Shown one piece after another: positions 33,420 to 45,949 of a stretch of 64,000 bases of DNA. The notes beneath the pieces are model-generated. The model did no database searches, was not told the origin of the DNA, and saw nothing but the letters and a program-made list of their open reading frames with translations. Made by a program: the position numbers and the translations under genes. The stretch is from Usnea hakonensis. Lineage: Eukaryota; Ascomycota; Lecanoromycetes; Lecanorales; Parmeliaceae. Positions within the stretch are counted from its first letter, which is position 1. Each line of letters opens with the position of its first letter. Location of the stretch: assembly GCA_013423325.1 (NCBI GenBank), contig BLJB01000164.1, positions 234,947 to 298,946 on the forward strand, written 5' to 3'.

Positions 33420-34297
33420 CGTAGGGGTTCTGGCTTGCGCAGCGTCTTCGAAGAACAGGTGCCTTAGCAGAGCTGACGGAAGAGGAGATCTATATTATGC
33501 GCAAGAGGTGCATGACTGCAATTTCTCCTTCTCCATGAGTCGAAGCCGGCAGCGTCGTCTTACTTCTGCTGGACAGGTTGACTTGGTAATTGGTCATCAG
33601 TCAATTACCTTAGGTGAAACTCACGTCTTCGTTGCTTTTTGGCGCTAGTGACCCCTTCCCGCTGGCTCTTTACCGAATTGGGGTAAGTGATTCAATGGGC
33701 CAACGGTCAAGCCATCCCGCATCCTCCCTGGCTTACTCTCCCCCACGTCTTCAAATCGACGACGACTACTACTAAGAGTGAACTACGATCTTCATCGCTT
33801 AGTCGCAGCATCTTGACCGTTCTTGATCAGATGCCCTTGTCGCGCTCCGCACTTGTCAGGAATAAGGTATTTTTAACAGCCCAAACATTCTCGAGACTCT
33901 CTATGCGATTACTCCGTACTGCTACTATCTCTATATTAAAAACAACTTTTTCCGTCTTAGAGAACATCGAGATCATCGTGACTCGTGATTCGTGGGTTTT
34001 ACGCAAGCCAATCGAAGCTTGCTCTGAAACATGGCTGTGCTTTTGCGATGAAACAAGCCTTGTAAACGCGCTACGCGGATTCTCAGTGGTTGCGCGAGTA
34101 TCTGCTTCAAGTCCTACAAACATAGTTGTGCATTCTATAAAGGCCCTCCACCGTCTTGATCCAATGCTTGTAGCTGGTTTGTGTGTCCACTCCTAAGAAA
34201 GACGGTCATTTTCTCTGGTCACGTATCCCTCTGGTCAACCGCTACTGCTGCCTAGATCATTCTTGAATGTTGATACAGAGAGTCAGTCGTCTTGATC
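33420..34297. other. Divergent intergenic region
   Basis: 878 bp between the coiled-coil gene (-) and the secreted-protein gene (+). It must carry both promoters. An open plus frame at 33687-34196 lacks an ATG start with coding context and resembles nothing known, so I leave it out. Confidence 0.45.
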
Positions 34298-35285
34298 ATG
34301 TTGTCACACGTACTAATCATCATTATGTCCATTTCCTTCGCCTCTGCACAATTGCCTCTCAATGAGACAGATGATTGTGAGTTACGTAACAGTAGTCTCG
34401 AGATATACCGGCATCCCAATGCCTCGAATTCCTATAGCATACCAGCGGTCGTCCAAACCGGATCTACGGTTACGAACAGTACTGCCAAAAGCTGGCAAAT
34501 AATCAATAGCATTGGCCAAACACCTAACCCATTCAATGTCGTCGATCCGCAAGCTCAACAATTGTCACAGAACATTTTCCTGGACACTTCAGGCACCATC
34601 AATATATCTTCATCGTCATCTCCGCTCCCATTCGCTGGCTGCTCACTCATATTTTCAAGCTATACTGGGAAAACTTCCAGTGATGGGAGCTGTGGCAAAG
34701 TTTTTGGCCAGTCTTGCGTTGACGAGATCAACCTGCTCGCTCAAGAGACTGCAAGGGCTGCTATGCCTGCTGTCGGCTTGCTGGATCTGTGTAACGACAT
34801 GACCCACGCCGTCAACGACTGGATCACAACGGGTTCGAAGTCCTGCAGCAAGGGTCTCCCTACTGTTGCAATAACGCAGAGTAAGCTGTGTCCGCGTCCG
34901 GACGTCCACGCATACATGGCTGACTCATGACCTAGGTATCGACTTCTCCCAAGACAGTGTCAACAAGTGCACGAATCCGCCTACTTACTCGCCTGTTTCA
35001 CTTTTTCAGAACTCTGAACCCTATCAGCAAGGAAATTATACGACATACGACCAGTGGGCAAAGACTACCACGCCTGTCCTCGTGGCTATATTTGCCAATG
35101 ACACGATCCTCAACGGTGCTGGTGGTGACTTTTCCCAGAGTTATCTGAGCTGTACAAGCCCGATGAACGTGACTGCGGGCAGTCATGTACCGACGAGTGC
35201 GGCAGACCAGTCTGTAGTGGTGCATGTGAAGAGTGCCATGCGATTTGCCCTTGCCGTCAATGCTTTGGTCTTCCTTATGCTATGA
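34298..35285 (+). CDS. Secreted Cys-rich, probably GPI-anchored protein
   Basis: 310 aa in two exons: join(34298..34880, 34936..35285), total 933 nt; intron of 55 nt (GTAAGC to CCTAG). The N-terminus is a typical signal peptide (MLSHVLIIIMSISFASA, cleavage before QLPLNE). The mature part has eight Cys residues (contexts DDCEL, AGCSL, DGSCGK, GQSCV, DLCND, KSCSK, NKCTN, LSCTS) and at least eight N-glycosylation sequons. The C-terminus ends in a hydrophobic tail (MRFALAVNALVFLML) after a small-residue region (TSAADQS), fitting GPI attachment. It resembles fungal cell-wall or surface proteins; no catalytic motif is seen. An effector or adhesin role is possible but unproven. Confidence 0.8.
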
Positions 35286-35708
35286 CAATGGCGATGGGAT
35301 TATGTCATTCGCTTTGCACTTTTAGCGATGGGAGGAATACTTGCATTGTTCATGATACCATTGTAGTTTTGTACGTTTCTTGGTCAGGGCATTGGAGGAT
35401 TTAGCTGGCGTCCTTCCTTCCCAAATTATGAGCATCTGGCGTCTTCATTATGATTATCTTGACAGACAATATCACTTTTTGCAGGAGCGTTCACGATCGA
35501 AATGAGAACTTCTTGGTCGATCATTATAATGTGGCATACATTCTATACGGCGTAGATTATACAGGTACAGGTCCCACACTAGGAATGCCAGGTGCTGAAG
35601 TCTAGCTGTACAAGTGCGCCCATCTTCCTTGCCTTGTAAAGGAAATGTTGCTTGCTGATATCAAGAAATTGGCAACACTTTGCTTGCCATGGTCACGACT
35701 GCTTGCCA
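35286..35708. other. Convergent intergenic region
   Basis: 423 bp of 3' flanks between the secreted-protein gene and QCR6. Nothing specific was recognised. Confidence 0.5.
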
Positions 35709-36432
35709 TTACTTCAATTGCCGGAAGAGTTTTGGTGCAGCGCATTGAGTGGCGCAGTGTTGGAGGTGAAAGACTACACGGAAATAACGTCTCATTAGCA
35801 TTCTTCCCCGTCCAAGTCATACGCGGCCATCCCACTCACATTCCTCAACGCAATCTTCCTTTGGCCCCTTGTGGTCTGGGTTCTCGTGCTGCGCGGTGAC
35901 GCGCTCGGCACACTCTTGGTAGTGGTGCTTTAAGGAGGCACATTGGGCGGACTTAGCGCACTCTGTAGAAAACAGATTTGTTAATTTTGGCATCGTGTTT
36001 CGATCTGGGGTTTTGAGCAAGGGGCCAAAGGGATACAAAGGAAGGAGCTGGAAAGTCTCCGAAACCAAAGCTTGCCACTTTTGCGGAAACACAGGAAGGG
36101 AGGTTTTGAAAGTCATAAGACAAGGATATGCTATGAGATGGTTTATGAGGACATATGACGGCCATTGACTTACCCTCCTCAAGCTTTGGCTTTATGTCCT
36201 CCGCCTCCTCTTCCTCCTCCTCCTCTTCCTCATCTCCACCCTCGTCTTCGCCCCCTTCCTCCTCTCCACCTTCCTCTCCTCCTTCCTCCTTATCACCATC
36301 ATCACTTTCCTCTTCGCCCTTGTCGTCGCCCCCTTCGTCGCCTTCTTTCTCCTCTTCCGGGGGTGCCTCGGCGTGCACCTCGGCGAAGCCGATCGAGTTG
36401 TAGAAATCGGAGAAAACGTCGGAGAAACCCAT
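35709..36432 (-). CDS. QCR6: Cytochrome bc1 complex subunit 6 (hinge protein)
   Basis: Acidic hinge subunit of mitochondrial ubiquinol-cytochrome c reductase (complex III), which helps dock cytochrome c in the intermembrane space. 148 aa in three exons: complement(35709..35773, 35840..35962, 36174..36432), total 447 nt. The N-terminal part has long Glu/Asp runs, as in yeast Qcr6. The folded C-terminal domain carries the paired cysteines (AKSAQCASLKHHYQECAERV, EDCVEEFFHLQHCATQC), ending in APKLFRQLK. The last exon was found by splicing at GTGAGT; without it the frame ends in a spurious WDGRV. The first intron is 211 nt, unusually long for this window. Confidence 0.92.
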
Positions 36433-37522
36433 GGCGGCGGTAATCGAGGAGTGGGATGCTGCCGCAGTAGGCCCGAGGGTTTTCAGAACTCAATGGATAA
36501 AGTCGGGGGCTCCTGGTTGATGGGAGAATGGAAAGTACTTAGTTTACCAGGATCTTAAGCTTTTTGATGAGGGAAAGCTTGGCGGCACGTGATTGGCTGG
36601 AGTTTCATACTACTTCACTTGGTATTTTTTACTCGAAGCTCAACTGTACTACTTGTGATTCTATAATCTGTTCTATCATTGCAATATTGTACAAGTGGGC
36701 TCAGGTCCTGGATTTACGCCTGATAACGAATACAATGGCCGAAGAACAGTCTGAGGAGTATCCACTCGCAGACAACATGGCTTGTTATATCTCAGCAACC
36801 CTGTAGCCAAGGACGCTTTTGACTCATCTCCGCTAGAATTCAGAGGGATGTATTGGAAATACTGAGGGAATGGCTCGAGGCAGAGGCAGTCATCTCATTG
36901 CAGGACCTCTCTGTGTGGTAGCCATCCTGCATCCCAGACAGGAAAGGCTGGCGGCTACAGATTCAGAAGCATCTAGCACGGCACGGCTTGCAGATCAAAA
37001 AAGTGGTCGTGCACTGAGCTACATTAGTGACTGTCTGACTTAGGCTTCAAGATTTGAATCCTCATGGACAACCAGTGTGGTAATGTCTTGCGGAAAGCAA
37101 AGGGTAGCTTCTTGCTTTACTCATCAGTGACCAAGTGGTCTCAAAGCTAGATGTAGCTGAGTGTTGATACATATGATCTCAAATAGCAGTGAAATGTTTA
37201 AAAGCGTAGAAGATAGTGATGAGGCCTATCTGAGGATGAATAAGCAAGAATGCACCTAGATGGACTAAGACGAAAAGAAGTCACTTGAATTTGTCTGTTA
37301 ATCTGTCTGTCTTAACACATACTGTAATCCAGGAGGATATCATCTTGAAGTGACATTTAAAGAAACGCGCTAGCCGCGCGCTACGCCTCCGGATTGGTAT
37401 AAAGTCCCCTTTTGTGTTACACCATGATTCCGATTTGCTTTCACTACTGTAACTTCTTTAGTTCTCTTGCTATGTTATCGGCTTGTCGACAAAAAGCTTG
37501 CAACTCTTGAATAATCACCACC
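36433..37522. other. Divergent intergenic region
   Basis: 1.1 kb between QCR6 (-) and EAF3 (+). A stretch at about 36850-37015 reads as protein-like fragments in the plus frame but is broken by stops, and no start or splice path was found. It may be a gene remnant. No RNA or repeat was recognised. Confidence 0.4.
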
Positions 37523-39722
37523 ATGGCACCTTTGAACCAGTCAATGTACAGCAAGGACGAGAAAGTCCTATGCTTTCATCATGAACTCCTGTACGAAGCC
37601 AAAGTGCTCGACTCTAAGCACAGCGACGAGAAAGACAAGAAGAGCCCGATGCAGTATCGGGTTCACTATAAGGGATGGAAGAATACGTGAGTCTAATTTG
37701 AGGTTTTTTTCCATCTCCTATTGTCAACAATAAAGCTTTCCCCATTGTCATTCAGTCACTTTGCTCTTCTATTGGACTACTCTGCTCCATTCTGAAACGC
37801 AAACCTCCTTGTTTTACTCAGCAGCTGTTTGAACAAATTCTATTCTTTCCTGCTTTCTTCTGCATACACACATCTTTTCAACTTCTTGACAGTCTTCAAA
37901 TCATCAAAAGTCGTATCCCTCCTCGCTGGTCAAGGCTCGCTTTCGTTAAAGAATCCCGTCATCTGCCTCTTGATTAGTATCCCACATTAGCTTGCATAGC
38001 ACATGCTTCTCAAGGATTTTATGTATATGAACGCATAGTCACCATTGCATTTGCTCCCAGCCACTCTGTGCAAGATCGCATTCCTACCGAGACATCATAC
38101 TAACGCACACGCACTTCGCCAGCTGGGACGACTGGGTACCAGAGGATCGCCTTCGCAAGCTCAACGACGAAAACAAAGAGCTAGCTACCAATCTCAGAAA
38201 CCTACACATGGCTCAAAATAAGCCTCCCAAGCCAAGCATTTCTGCCGCGACCAAGAAGAAGACTGCCGGCTCTGATCTCAGCTCTACTCGTGGGAGCGAG
38301 GAACGTCATGCTTCTCTTCCTGCCACGGGCCGGGGCCAGAAGCGTGGACGTGACAACGACATTGAGAAGGCGAGTGACCCTCTTTCATTAGATCAACCGC
38401 GCTCTTCTTCACGAAAGCGGCGCAAGACAAGCAAATGGGAATCGCCTTCACCTCCAACGGCAAAAAAGACCACGGGCAAGGCCAAGGATTCCTCCCCAAT
38501 TAACTCCAAGACAAGAGGTAAAAAGCAGCCTATCGTTTTGGATTCAGAGATAGACACATCGCCTCCATCACATCCTTTTTTAGAGAGGACGGGCGAATCT
38601 AGGGCTATGTCTCCGTCTACCTCGTCGCATCAAGAGTCCTCATGTATCAAAGGCTCATCGCCTTATACCTCGAAAGCAAGGCCATCAAAGCTATCACTTG
38701 CGCCACAGAAGGCGACAGTCAAACATGATCCGGACGATTCTCTATCGACCTCTTTCCACACTTCGCCACAGGACCTGGATCCCAACGACACCACTGAGAA
38801 AAAGCAAGCGCCAGAAACTTGTCAAGATAGTCGGAGAGCACGAGCAGAAGCCCGGGATGCTCGCGGGGGAGACGAGTTTCGTTCCGGTGGTACCCTGCTT
38901 GCTTTGCACAAGGACCTGCCACGTGGTACCAAAATTACTGTTGCGGGGATTCCACTAGATAACACACCTGCGGACCTGGTCTCGCATGTGAAGAAGAAGC
39001 GTCAACGTGTAAAGAATATAGACAGTAAGATCAAATTTACTGACAAGCCCCAACAACAGGAGGAAACATTCAATTTACGCCCAGCCATCCACATCAATGT
39101 CCCGGATCATATCAAGTCCATCCTCGTCGACGACTGGGAGAACGTCACGAAGAATCTCTCTCTGGTGCCATTACCATCTAAGCCTTCTGCCAACGAGATC
39201 TTGACGAGCTACTTCGACGAGGAGAAAAATAAGCGTCATCTCGGCTCTCCGGAGGCTGATCTGCTAGAAGAGGTCGTTGCGGGGTTGAAGGAGTATTTTG
39301 AAAAGTGCGTGGGTCGTATCTTACTCTACCGCTTCGAGCGCCAGCAATATCTTGAAGTCTACAACGCGGTGCAAGCGGGTACTGGAGAGTATGAGGGCAA
39401 AGGGATGGGTGACATCTACGGTGCTGAGCATTTAAGCCGTCTGTTTGGTAAATCGCTTCCCTCCCACATCACAGTACCAAATACATATACCTCCATCCCG
39501 AGCATACTTTAGCCCAGTAACATTCCGAATAGCTGACAACATCTCTTAGTCTCCCTTCCCGAACTCATCGCCCAAACCAACATGGATCAACAATCCGTCA
39601 ACCGTCTCCGCGAAGAACTCCACAAGCTGACCCAATGGCTTGGCAAAAACTCCACACGCTTCTTCAAAGCTCCCTATGAAGCCGCCAGCCAGGATTACAT
39701 CGAAAAGGTGCGTGGTGTCTGA
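37523..39722 (+). CDS. EAF3: Chromodomain-MRG protein Eaf3
   Basis: Shared subunit of the NuA4 histone acetyltransferase and Rpd3S deacetylase complexes; the chromodomain reads H3K36 methylation. 553 aa in three exons: join(37523..37686, 38123..39447, 39550..39722), total 1662 nt. The chromodomain is split by the first intron: YEAKVLDSKHSD, QYRVHYKGWKNT, then WDDWVPEDRLRKLNDEN. A Ser/Lys-rich linker of about 230 residues follows. The MRG domain then runs to the end (INVPDHIKSILVDDWENVTK, GRILLYRFERQQY, YGAEHLSRLFVSLPELIAQT, MDQQSVNRLREELHKLTQWL, YEAASQDYIEK). The linker makes it longer than yeast Eaf3 (about 400 aa). The first intron, 436 nt, is the longest in the window. Confidence 0.92.
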
Positions 39723-40411
39723 GGAGTGCGCTGGATTCGAGGTTTGGGTAGCGGGAGAATTCATCAAAGCATGGGCGAAGTATGAACGTCGGAATGCTCG
39801 TCATGGGTCTAGGGGATGATGGATGGATTCTTCACACCTAGTGCTTTTTCTCGAGCGATCAAAATACGTGCAGCGATGGGACTTTGCTTCTTGAGCGTCC
39901 CTGAATCTATCCCTCATTCCATCCACCTTAACCCTGTCAACCATCGAAAGAAACATGAGCGCGATCCTATGGACCATCAACATGAACATTCCTGCTCCAC
40001 ATGGAAGCGGAGATCCGTTCTGTAGATAGCATAGCAGAGGTCTAGCATGGATCAATTGCATACAGTGAAATAGTTTCGCCCACTTTGGGAGCTTTGTTAT
40101 GCATATTGTGTGTGTTCGTGGCCAATGCACGAGCGCCGATGCTTGTAAACGAGGTGCGAATGAAATGGCAGTTGAAGTGGTGCGTGCTCTTGAAAAACAA
40201 CCAACACCAGACAGGAAATATTCCACTACTGTGTGCTTGCATGGGCTAAAGCTTTTGCTTTTAGAAATAACATCCTAATTAATGATAATGCCATGCTTTC
40301 CATTAACGACTGGCTATTGCATATGTACATCAATAATCTTACCCATTTGTACCTATCCTTCAGCCCTCCCCTCTCCTTCCGCGCTGCCCTTTCTGTAGTC
40401 CACCGGCGCGC
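39723..40411. other. Convergent intergenic region
   Basis: 689 bp between EAF3 and the 3' end of the 2-oxoglutarate dehydrogenase gene. Short ORFs here show no coding character. Confidence 0.45.
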
Positions 40412-43400
40412 TTATTCCCCCTTCAACTTCTCCTGCACAACCCCAAATGCCATGTCCAACATATCCATCTCCTCCTTCATATGCGTGCCTTTCAATCCCG
40501 TGGCCACACTCGCGCTCGGATTCCTCCCTGCATACATGACATGTTTACGGTCATGATGCTCTGTTTCATTCAATAGCGTCTCGATCCTAGGCTGCGTAAA
40601 ACTCCACGCTCCTGCGTTTAATGGTTCTTCCTGCGCCCACACCATCGTCTTTGCGTTGGGGTACATATCCAAATTCTCGCGGAGCTGCGCCCATGGGAAG
40701 GGGTTAAGCTGCTCAATGCGGGTGATGGCTGTGGAGTTGAGCTTATGCTCGGCGCGGTGTTTGTGAAGCGCGGCGTAGACTTGGCCAGAGCACATGATTA
40801 CGCGGTCGATTTGGTCATGGGGAAGGATGGAACCGTCGTTATGGGCAGGGTCGGGGATGATCCATTGAAAATGCGACTCGCCGGTGAAGTCTTCGATAGG
40901 TGAGCGCGCGAGAGGGTGGCGGAGGAGGGATTTTGAAAAGAAAAGAATTAAGGCTGGCAAAAAAGAGGTCAGTTTCTGGCTAGAATTGAGAAGTTGGGAT
41001 AGACATACGTTTTCTAAATTGTCGGTTCATCTGCCTTCTAAGGATGTGGAAGAGGTTTGACGGAGTAGTCATATAGGCAATTTGCATGTTGCAGTCCTGG
41101 TGTTGACGGTCAAGCTTAGCTTCTGATGGGAAAATCCTCGGGTCTTCGTTGCAAAGTTGCAGGTACCGCTCCATTCTGCCTGAAGAATGCTCTGGCCCTT
41201 GCCCATCATAACCATGGGGAAGGGACATTACAAGGCCAGAGCGCTGCATCCATTTTACTTCCCCAGAGGCGACGAACTGGTCGATGATGCACTGGCAATT
41301 GTTGGCGAAGTCACCAAACTGAGCCTCCCATACGACAAGAGCGTTGGGCGAGGAAAGTGAGTACCCGTACTCGAAACCAAGGACGCCGAATTCGCTCAAG
41401 GAGGAATTAGAAATTCTGAAGGTGCCTTGTTTCTCACTGATGTGCTGCAGTGGCGTATACGTCTCCTCGCTATCCTGGTCGTGAAGTACTGCGTGACGTT
41501 GGGAGAAAGTACCACGTTCTACATCTTGACCTGAAACTCTGACGTGATGCCCTTCGTCGCAAAGAGTACCAAATGCGAGCGCCTCGGCTGTGGACCAGTC
41601 AATGGCTTTGCCTTCATCTACAGTCTTTTTTCTACCCGCGAGGATACGCTTCAAATTCCGATGGACGTTGAAGCCCTCTGGTGCAGTGCTAATCTTTTCC
41701 CCTATATGCTTCAAGTCTTCGACCGGAACACCAGTCGGCAAATGTGGTAGGATCTCTGTAGCAAGCTCTTTGGGAGACTTGAACCCGTTCCATGCCGACG
41801 TGAGCCATTCCTTTGAAGTTGGTTGATAATCTCTGCTAGATTCGAAACTGCTTGTCAACATGTTCCAGACCCATTTCTTATGCTCTTCGATGTCATCTTT
41901 TGTGAATGACTTTTCCTTAAGAAGTTTCTCTTCGTACTTCTGTACAGCTGGCTTTTGCTCATTGATCTTCTTGTACATCAACGGCTGGGTAAATGAAGGC
42001 TGATCAGTCTCATTATGGCCTTGTTTTCTGTAGCATACAATGTCCACAACAACATCCTTCTTGAACTCGGCTCGGAAATCTGCTGCCAGCTGACACACGA
42101 AATTGACAGCTTCAACGTCATCGCCATTGACGTGGAAGACGGGAGCGTCAAATGCTTTTGCAATATCCGAGCAATAAGGAGTAGATCTGGCAAATCGAGG
42201 GTCGGTAGTGAAACCAATCTGATTGTTGATGACCATGTGAATAGTTCCTCCGGTGGAATACGCAGGCAGTGCGTGAAAGCCCATAGTCTCGTATACTATA
42301 CCTTGGCCTGCAAAAGCAGCGTCGCCATGTAAGAGGACACCCATCGCTGAATGGAAGTCCTTCTCATCATTGTTGTAGTGTTGGATGGCTCGGGTTTTGC
42401 CCAGGACTACAGGATCTTCGGCTTCAAGATGAGACGGGTTTGCTACCAGCGATAATTGCACACGCTTGCCAGAAGGAGTCGGACGTTCAAAATTCATGCC
42501 AAGATGATATTTGACATCCCCAGAGCCCTCGTCGGAAGGTTCAGCACTGCCTCCAAATTCGCTGAAAATCGACTCATTTGGCTTTCGGACAACATTACTC
42601 AACACATTGAGTCTACCGCGATGAGGCATGCCAATAACGATATCCTTGACGCCGTAGTCAACGCTACGGTCAATCAAAGCCTTCATTCCAGGGACAAGCG
42701 TTTCACCGCCTTCCAATCCGAATCGTTTGTCATTTGGGTATTTTGTTGCCAGGAAGTTCTCAAAGCTCGAGCTCCATATCAAACGATCTAGTATCCTACG
42801 CTTATCATCGACAGAGTATTTGTAAGGTGAGGGGATTTCTGTACGGCTTCGGATCCAATCACATTGGTCCCTATCTGGGATGTGGATGAATTCCACGCCA
42901 TATGCCCCGCAGTACAGTCTTTCACAGGTAGAGACGATTTCTCTCAAGGTCATCTTCTCCCTGCCATCAATCCTGAACCTCGGGAGAATACCAGGGCCCA
43001 GCGTGAATTCCGTGTCAAGGTCTTTCTCCGTGAATTGGTAATTACTAAGCTTCAACTCTTTTGGATCATGATATCCGAATGCTTCGGCTTCCCCACGTAT
43101 ACCTAATGGGTCGGTCTTCGCTTTATGGTGGCCACGCGCTTGATATGCGCGCACCAAGAGTTGTACATTGAGATGGTTTGTCACGCCTGGCCCTTCGCTT
43201 GCCGAGACCCCTGCATCCGGCATCACTTGTGGAATTCCTTCAACAGGAGTGGACATAAGGTTTGGTGGAGGCTGAAAGGCCTGCGACATAGGCATATTTC
43301 CATCTTCCATATTCCGAAAATACACCTGCCAGGAAAAGTGAACGCTTGCAGGTTCCTTTTTCCATTGCATATACATCTCATCTATATAGTTCGCGGTGTT

Positions 43401-43684
43401 GCCTTGTAGGAAAGAGTCATTGGGATCCTATATTGGTTCTGAGCTTCGCGTCTCCCACTTGCTGTTTCTCCGACAAGACTGCTTACCACGCCCTTATTGG
43501 TCTCTTCCGCTGCAACTGCATAATGCCGGCTTTGCAAGCGCTGTGATAACAAATTAAGACCCCATGGACGTATTGGAGGTACAGCGTACGCTCCCAATGT
43601 AGCACTAGAGCATGTTGATGGTCTGAGAGGGCAGACACCTCGAGCGAGGCAGCTGCTCGATTTGTGTATGGAGGCGCGGAGCAT
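40412..43684 (-). CDS. KGD1: 2-oxoglutarate dehydrogenase E1 component
   Basis: Thiamine-diphosphate E1 enzyme of the mitochondrial 2-oxoglutarate dehydrogenase complex (TCA cycle), 1052 aa. Three exons: complement(40412..40953, 41009..43427, 43487..43684), total 3159 nt; introns 55 and 59 nt. The first exon encodes a matrix-targeting presequence rich in Arg, Ser and Ala and without acidic residues at first. Then come the conserved start of the mature enzyme (DPNDSFLQGNTANYIDEMY), the E1 core (IGMPHRGRLNVLSNV, HGDAAFAGQGIVYE, NNQIGFTTDPRFAR, YRKQGHNETDQPSFTQPLMY) and the C-terminal domain (LPHGYDGQGPEHSSGRMER, KPLILFFSKSLLRHPLARS, WAQEEPLNAGAW). Length is typical for fungi. Its ATG lies 259 bp from that of the divergent TFB1 gene. 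Confidence 0.96.
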
Positions 43685-43943
43685 CGTAGAAGCTCTAAAT
43701 CTCAGCTGACTGGGGATTCCATGGACCTGAGATATGCAAAGCACACTCAAGCAAAAGCTGCTGTAGGTAAAGAAATTAAATAGCTCAGCCCAGGTAAAAT
43801 GTGATCACGGCCGCTCTGCCCGCCTGCCCGCCACGCGGAGCCTTATCGGGTGCAGTTGCCTCTTTTGGAATACGTACTTTTCATCAGTCACATCCCTTGC
43901 ATAAGAAAATCATCCTCGACCATGTTATGGAGGTCCGTCTGAC
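43685..43943. promoter_or_regulatory. Compact divergent promoter KGD1 / TFB1
   Basis: Only 259 bp separate the two start codons, so both promoters and leaders share this sequence. A GC-rich patch at 43806-43840 is the most distinctive part. No clear TATA box was found. Confidence 0.6.
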
Positions 43944-45949
43944 ATGGCACCACCTAGAGGCTCTGCCGCCTACAAGAAGAAAGATGGCACCCTCTCTCTT
44001 TCCAAAGACGGACGGTCAGTATCGTGGACGCCGGTGGCACCTCCCCGATCAGAGCCCGCCTTGACACTGCCCGTCTCAACCATTACAAGTGAGGCCTGAG
44101 CCTTCCCAAGATTCCTAGGACTCTTTGGAGCTGATGTCATCTAGATCTTCAACAGACTCCAGCGACGAATCCAAAGGTGATGCTCAAGGTCTTTGCTGCA
44201 GCCCCAGGTACATCTACTCCAGAGACCCATATCTTCACCTTTACGTCTCCTACGTCCGCAAGGGTCGAGGCGGACGTGCTTAGAGATGCTCTCAGCAAGA
44301 GGATTCAAGAGATCAAGTCTGGAGCAGCTCCAGGTGCCGCGCCAGATGGAGTTGGAGGGTCTTCTGCGGCTATGGCCATCGCAAGTGCTGTATCTTCAAA
44401 TACCAAAGCAGACGCCGACCGGAACGCCTGGTATGATGATGAAAAGCTAAAGAAAGATGTGGAGCAACAACAGTCACTACTGAAATCCAAGCCATCGCTT
44501 CATAAGACCTTCTTGGAAGCTATGCGAACGAAGCCTGAGTCCATATCAAGTTCTCAATTTACGGCCCAATTCTGGTCAACCAGAATACATCTTCTAAGAG
44601 CTCATGCTATTGAGAAAGCTCAGACTAAAGGTGCCTACAACGTCTTGTCAAGTATCAAGCCCATGACCGTGGACAATGCGACGAAGCTTAGCATAAGCAA
44701 AGAGCAAATACAATTGATCTTTAAGCAACATTCCCTTGTCAAGCGCGTCTACGACGAGAATGTTCCAAAACTTACTGAAGAGTCTTTTTGGTCTCGATTT
44801 TTTCTGAGTAGGCTGTTCAAGAAGCTCAAAGGCGAAAGAATAACGGAAGCCGATTCTACCGACAATGTGCTTGACAAGTATCTACAGTACGATGAAGATG
44901 CGGAGAGAGCCAACCAACTGATGGCCTCCCACGTTCCGCACATTATTGATGTCGAGGGCAACGAACAGAACCACAGCCAGCGCAAGGGAAATCAACCGGA
45001 TCTCACGATGCGCCCAAGTTCTTATGACAGAGTACCAATAATCCGTACTTTGAATACTTTGAGCGAGAAAATACTTTCTCATGTAACACCCAACGACGTC
45101 GATCCTTCTTTACCCATCGGCGTTGATGAAGAAACATTTAATGAGCTTGCTCTACGCGATCTACAAGGCGATGCTGTCGAGAACCGTGTGATTCTCAACA
45201 TCAAAGACCAAAGCCGGTTTTTTAATTCTGACAAGGAAAGCGGTGTCTCGGCAGATGCGCTACTCTATGCCAAGCAAGACCCAGTCAAAGTCCTTCGATC
45301 AATACGATCGGATGTAGCGCGCCTCAGCTCCAACACAAACCTCGAGACCGCTATCGGTGTGGACGACGACAGCGATAGCGATGACGACGATGAGTCGAAC
45401 GCGGCTAAAGTTCACCACGTAGGCAGCAAAGCTAGTCTTTCGGGGGCCACTGCTCAAATGCTCTCTGCCATCGGCCAACAGCGGTCCCAAGAGGATGACC
45501 TTTCCGCCTTCTCCTCCGGTTTCTCTACGGTCCAATCATCCTCGACCTCTGGCCTTTCACCGGCCATTTTCGACCGCCTCTCCCTCACCCATGCTACCAC
45601 CACTGAATTTCTTCAGCACTTCTGGTCCGCTTTTCTCTCCGGCGACCCAAACCGGGCTGATGAAATCGGAAGATTGTTCGAGACATTGAACAGAGCCATG
45701 GATCGCATCAAAGCAGTTGCTACTGACGCCGAAGCGGAACGGCATAAAGAGATTGACAAGCTGAAGAAGCAGGTACAAGACTTTTTTGAACGGACGGGCA
45801 AGAAGCGCAGGATGGATTATGAGAGCACGCCCGGGGGCGCGAAGGCAGTGAATCAATTGTTGGCGCCTACGGTGAAGGCAATCGAGGCTGCTACGAAGGA
45901 GTACAAAAAAGCGCTGGCGGAGCAGACCAAAGATATTGGTAAGACATAA
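43944..45949 (+). CDS. TFB1: TFIIH core subunit Tfb1 (p62)
   Basis: Core subunit of transcription and DNA-repair factor TFIIH, 649 aa. Two exons: join(43944..44088, 44145..45949), total 1950 nt; intron of 56 nt. The N-terminal PH-like domain (about residues 1-110; GSAAYKKKDGTLSLSKD, PKVMLKVFAA, HIFTFTSPTSARVEADVLRD) binds activators and other repair factors in homologues. Two BSD domains follow (TAQFWSTRIHLLRAHAIEKA and LTEESFWSRFFLSRLFKKLK). The C-terminal part is helical with an Asp/Ser-rich acidic insert (VDDDSDSDDDDES) and conserved HATTTEFLQHFWSAFLSGDP. The joint TITN|LQQTPATNPKVM is consistent with the family. Confidence 0.93.

Noticed and set aside
33687..34196. 169-codon plus-strand ORF
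   Set aside because: Ser/Thr-rich random-looking sequence in a divergent promoter, with no domain and an antisense ORF of similar quality.
36155..36443. Plus-strand Ser/Pro-rich ORFs over the QCR6 first exon
   Set aside because: They are the antisense of the GAG/GAA-rich acidic region of QCR6.
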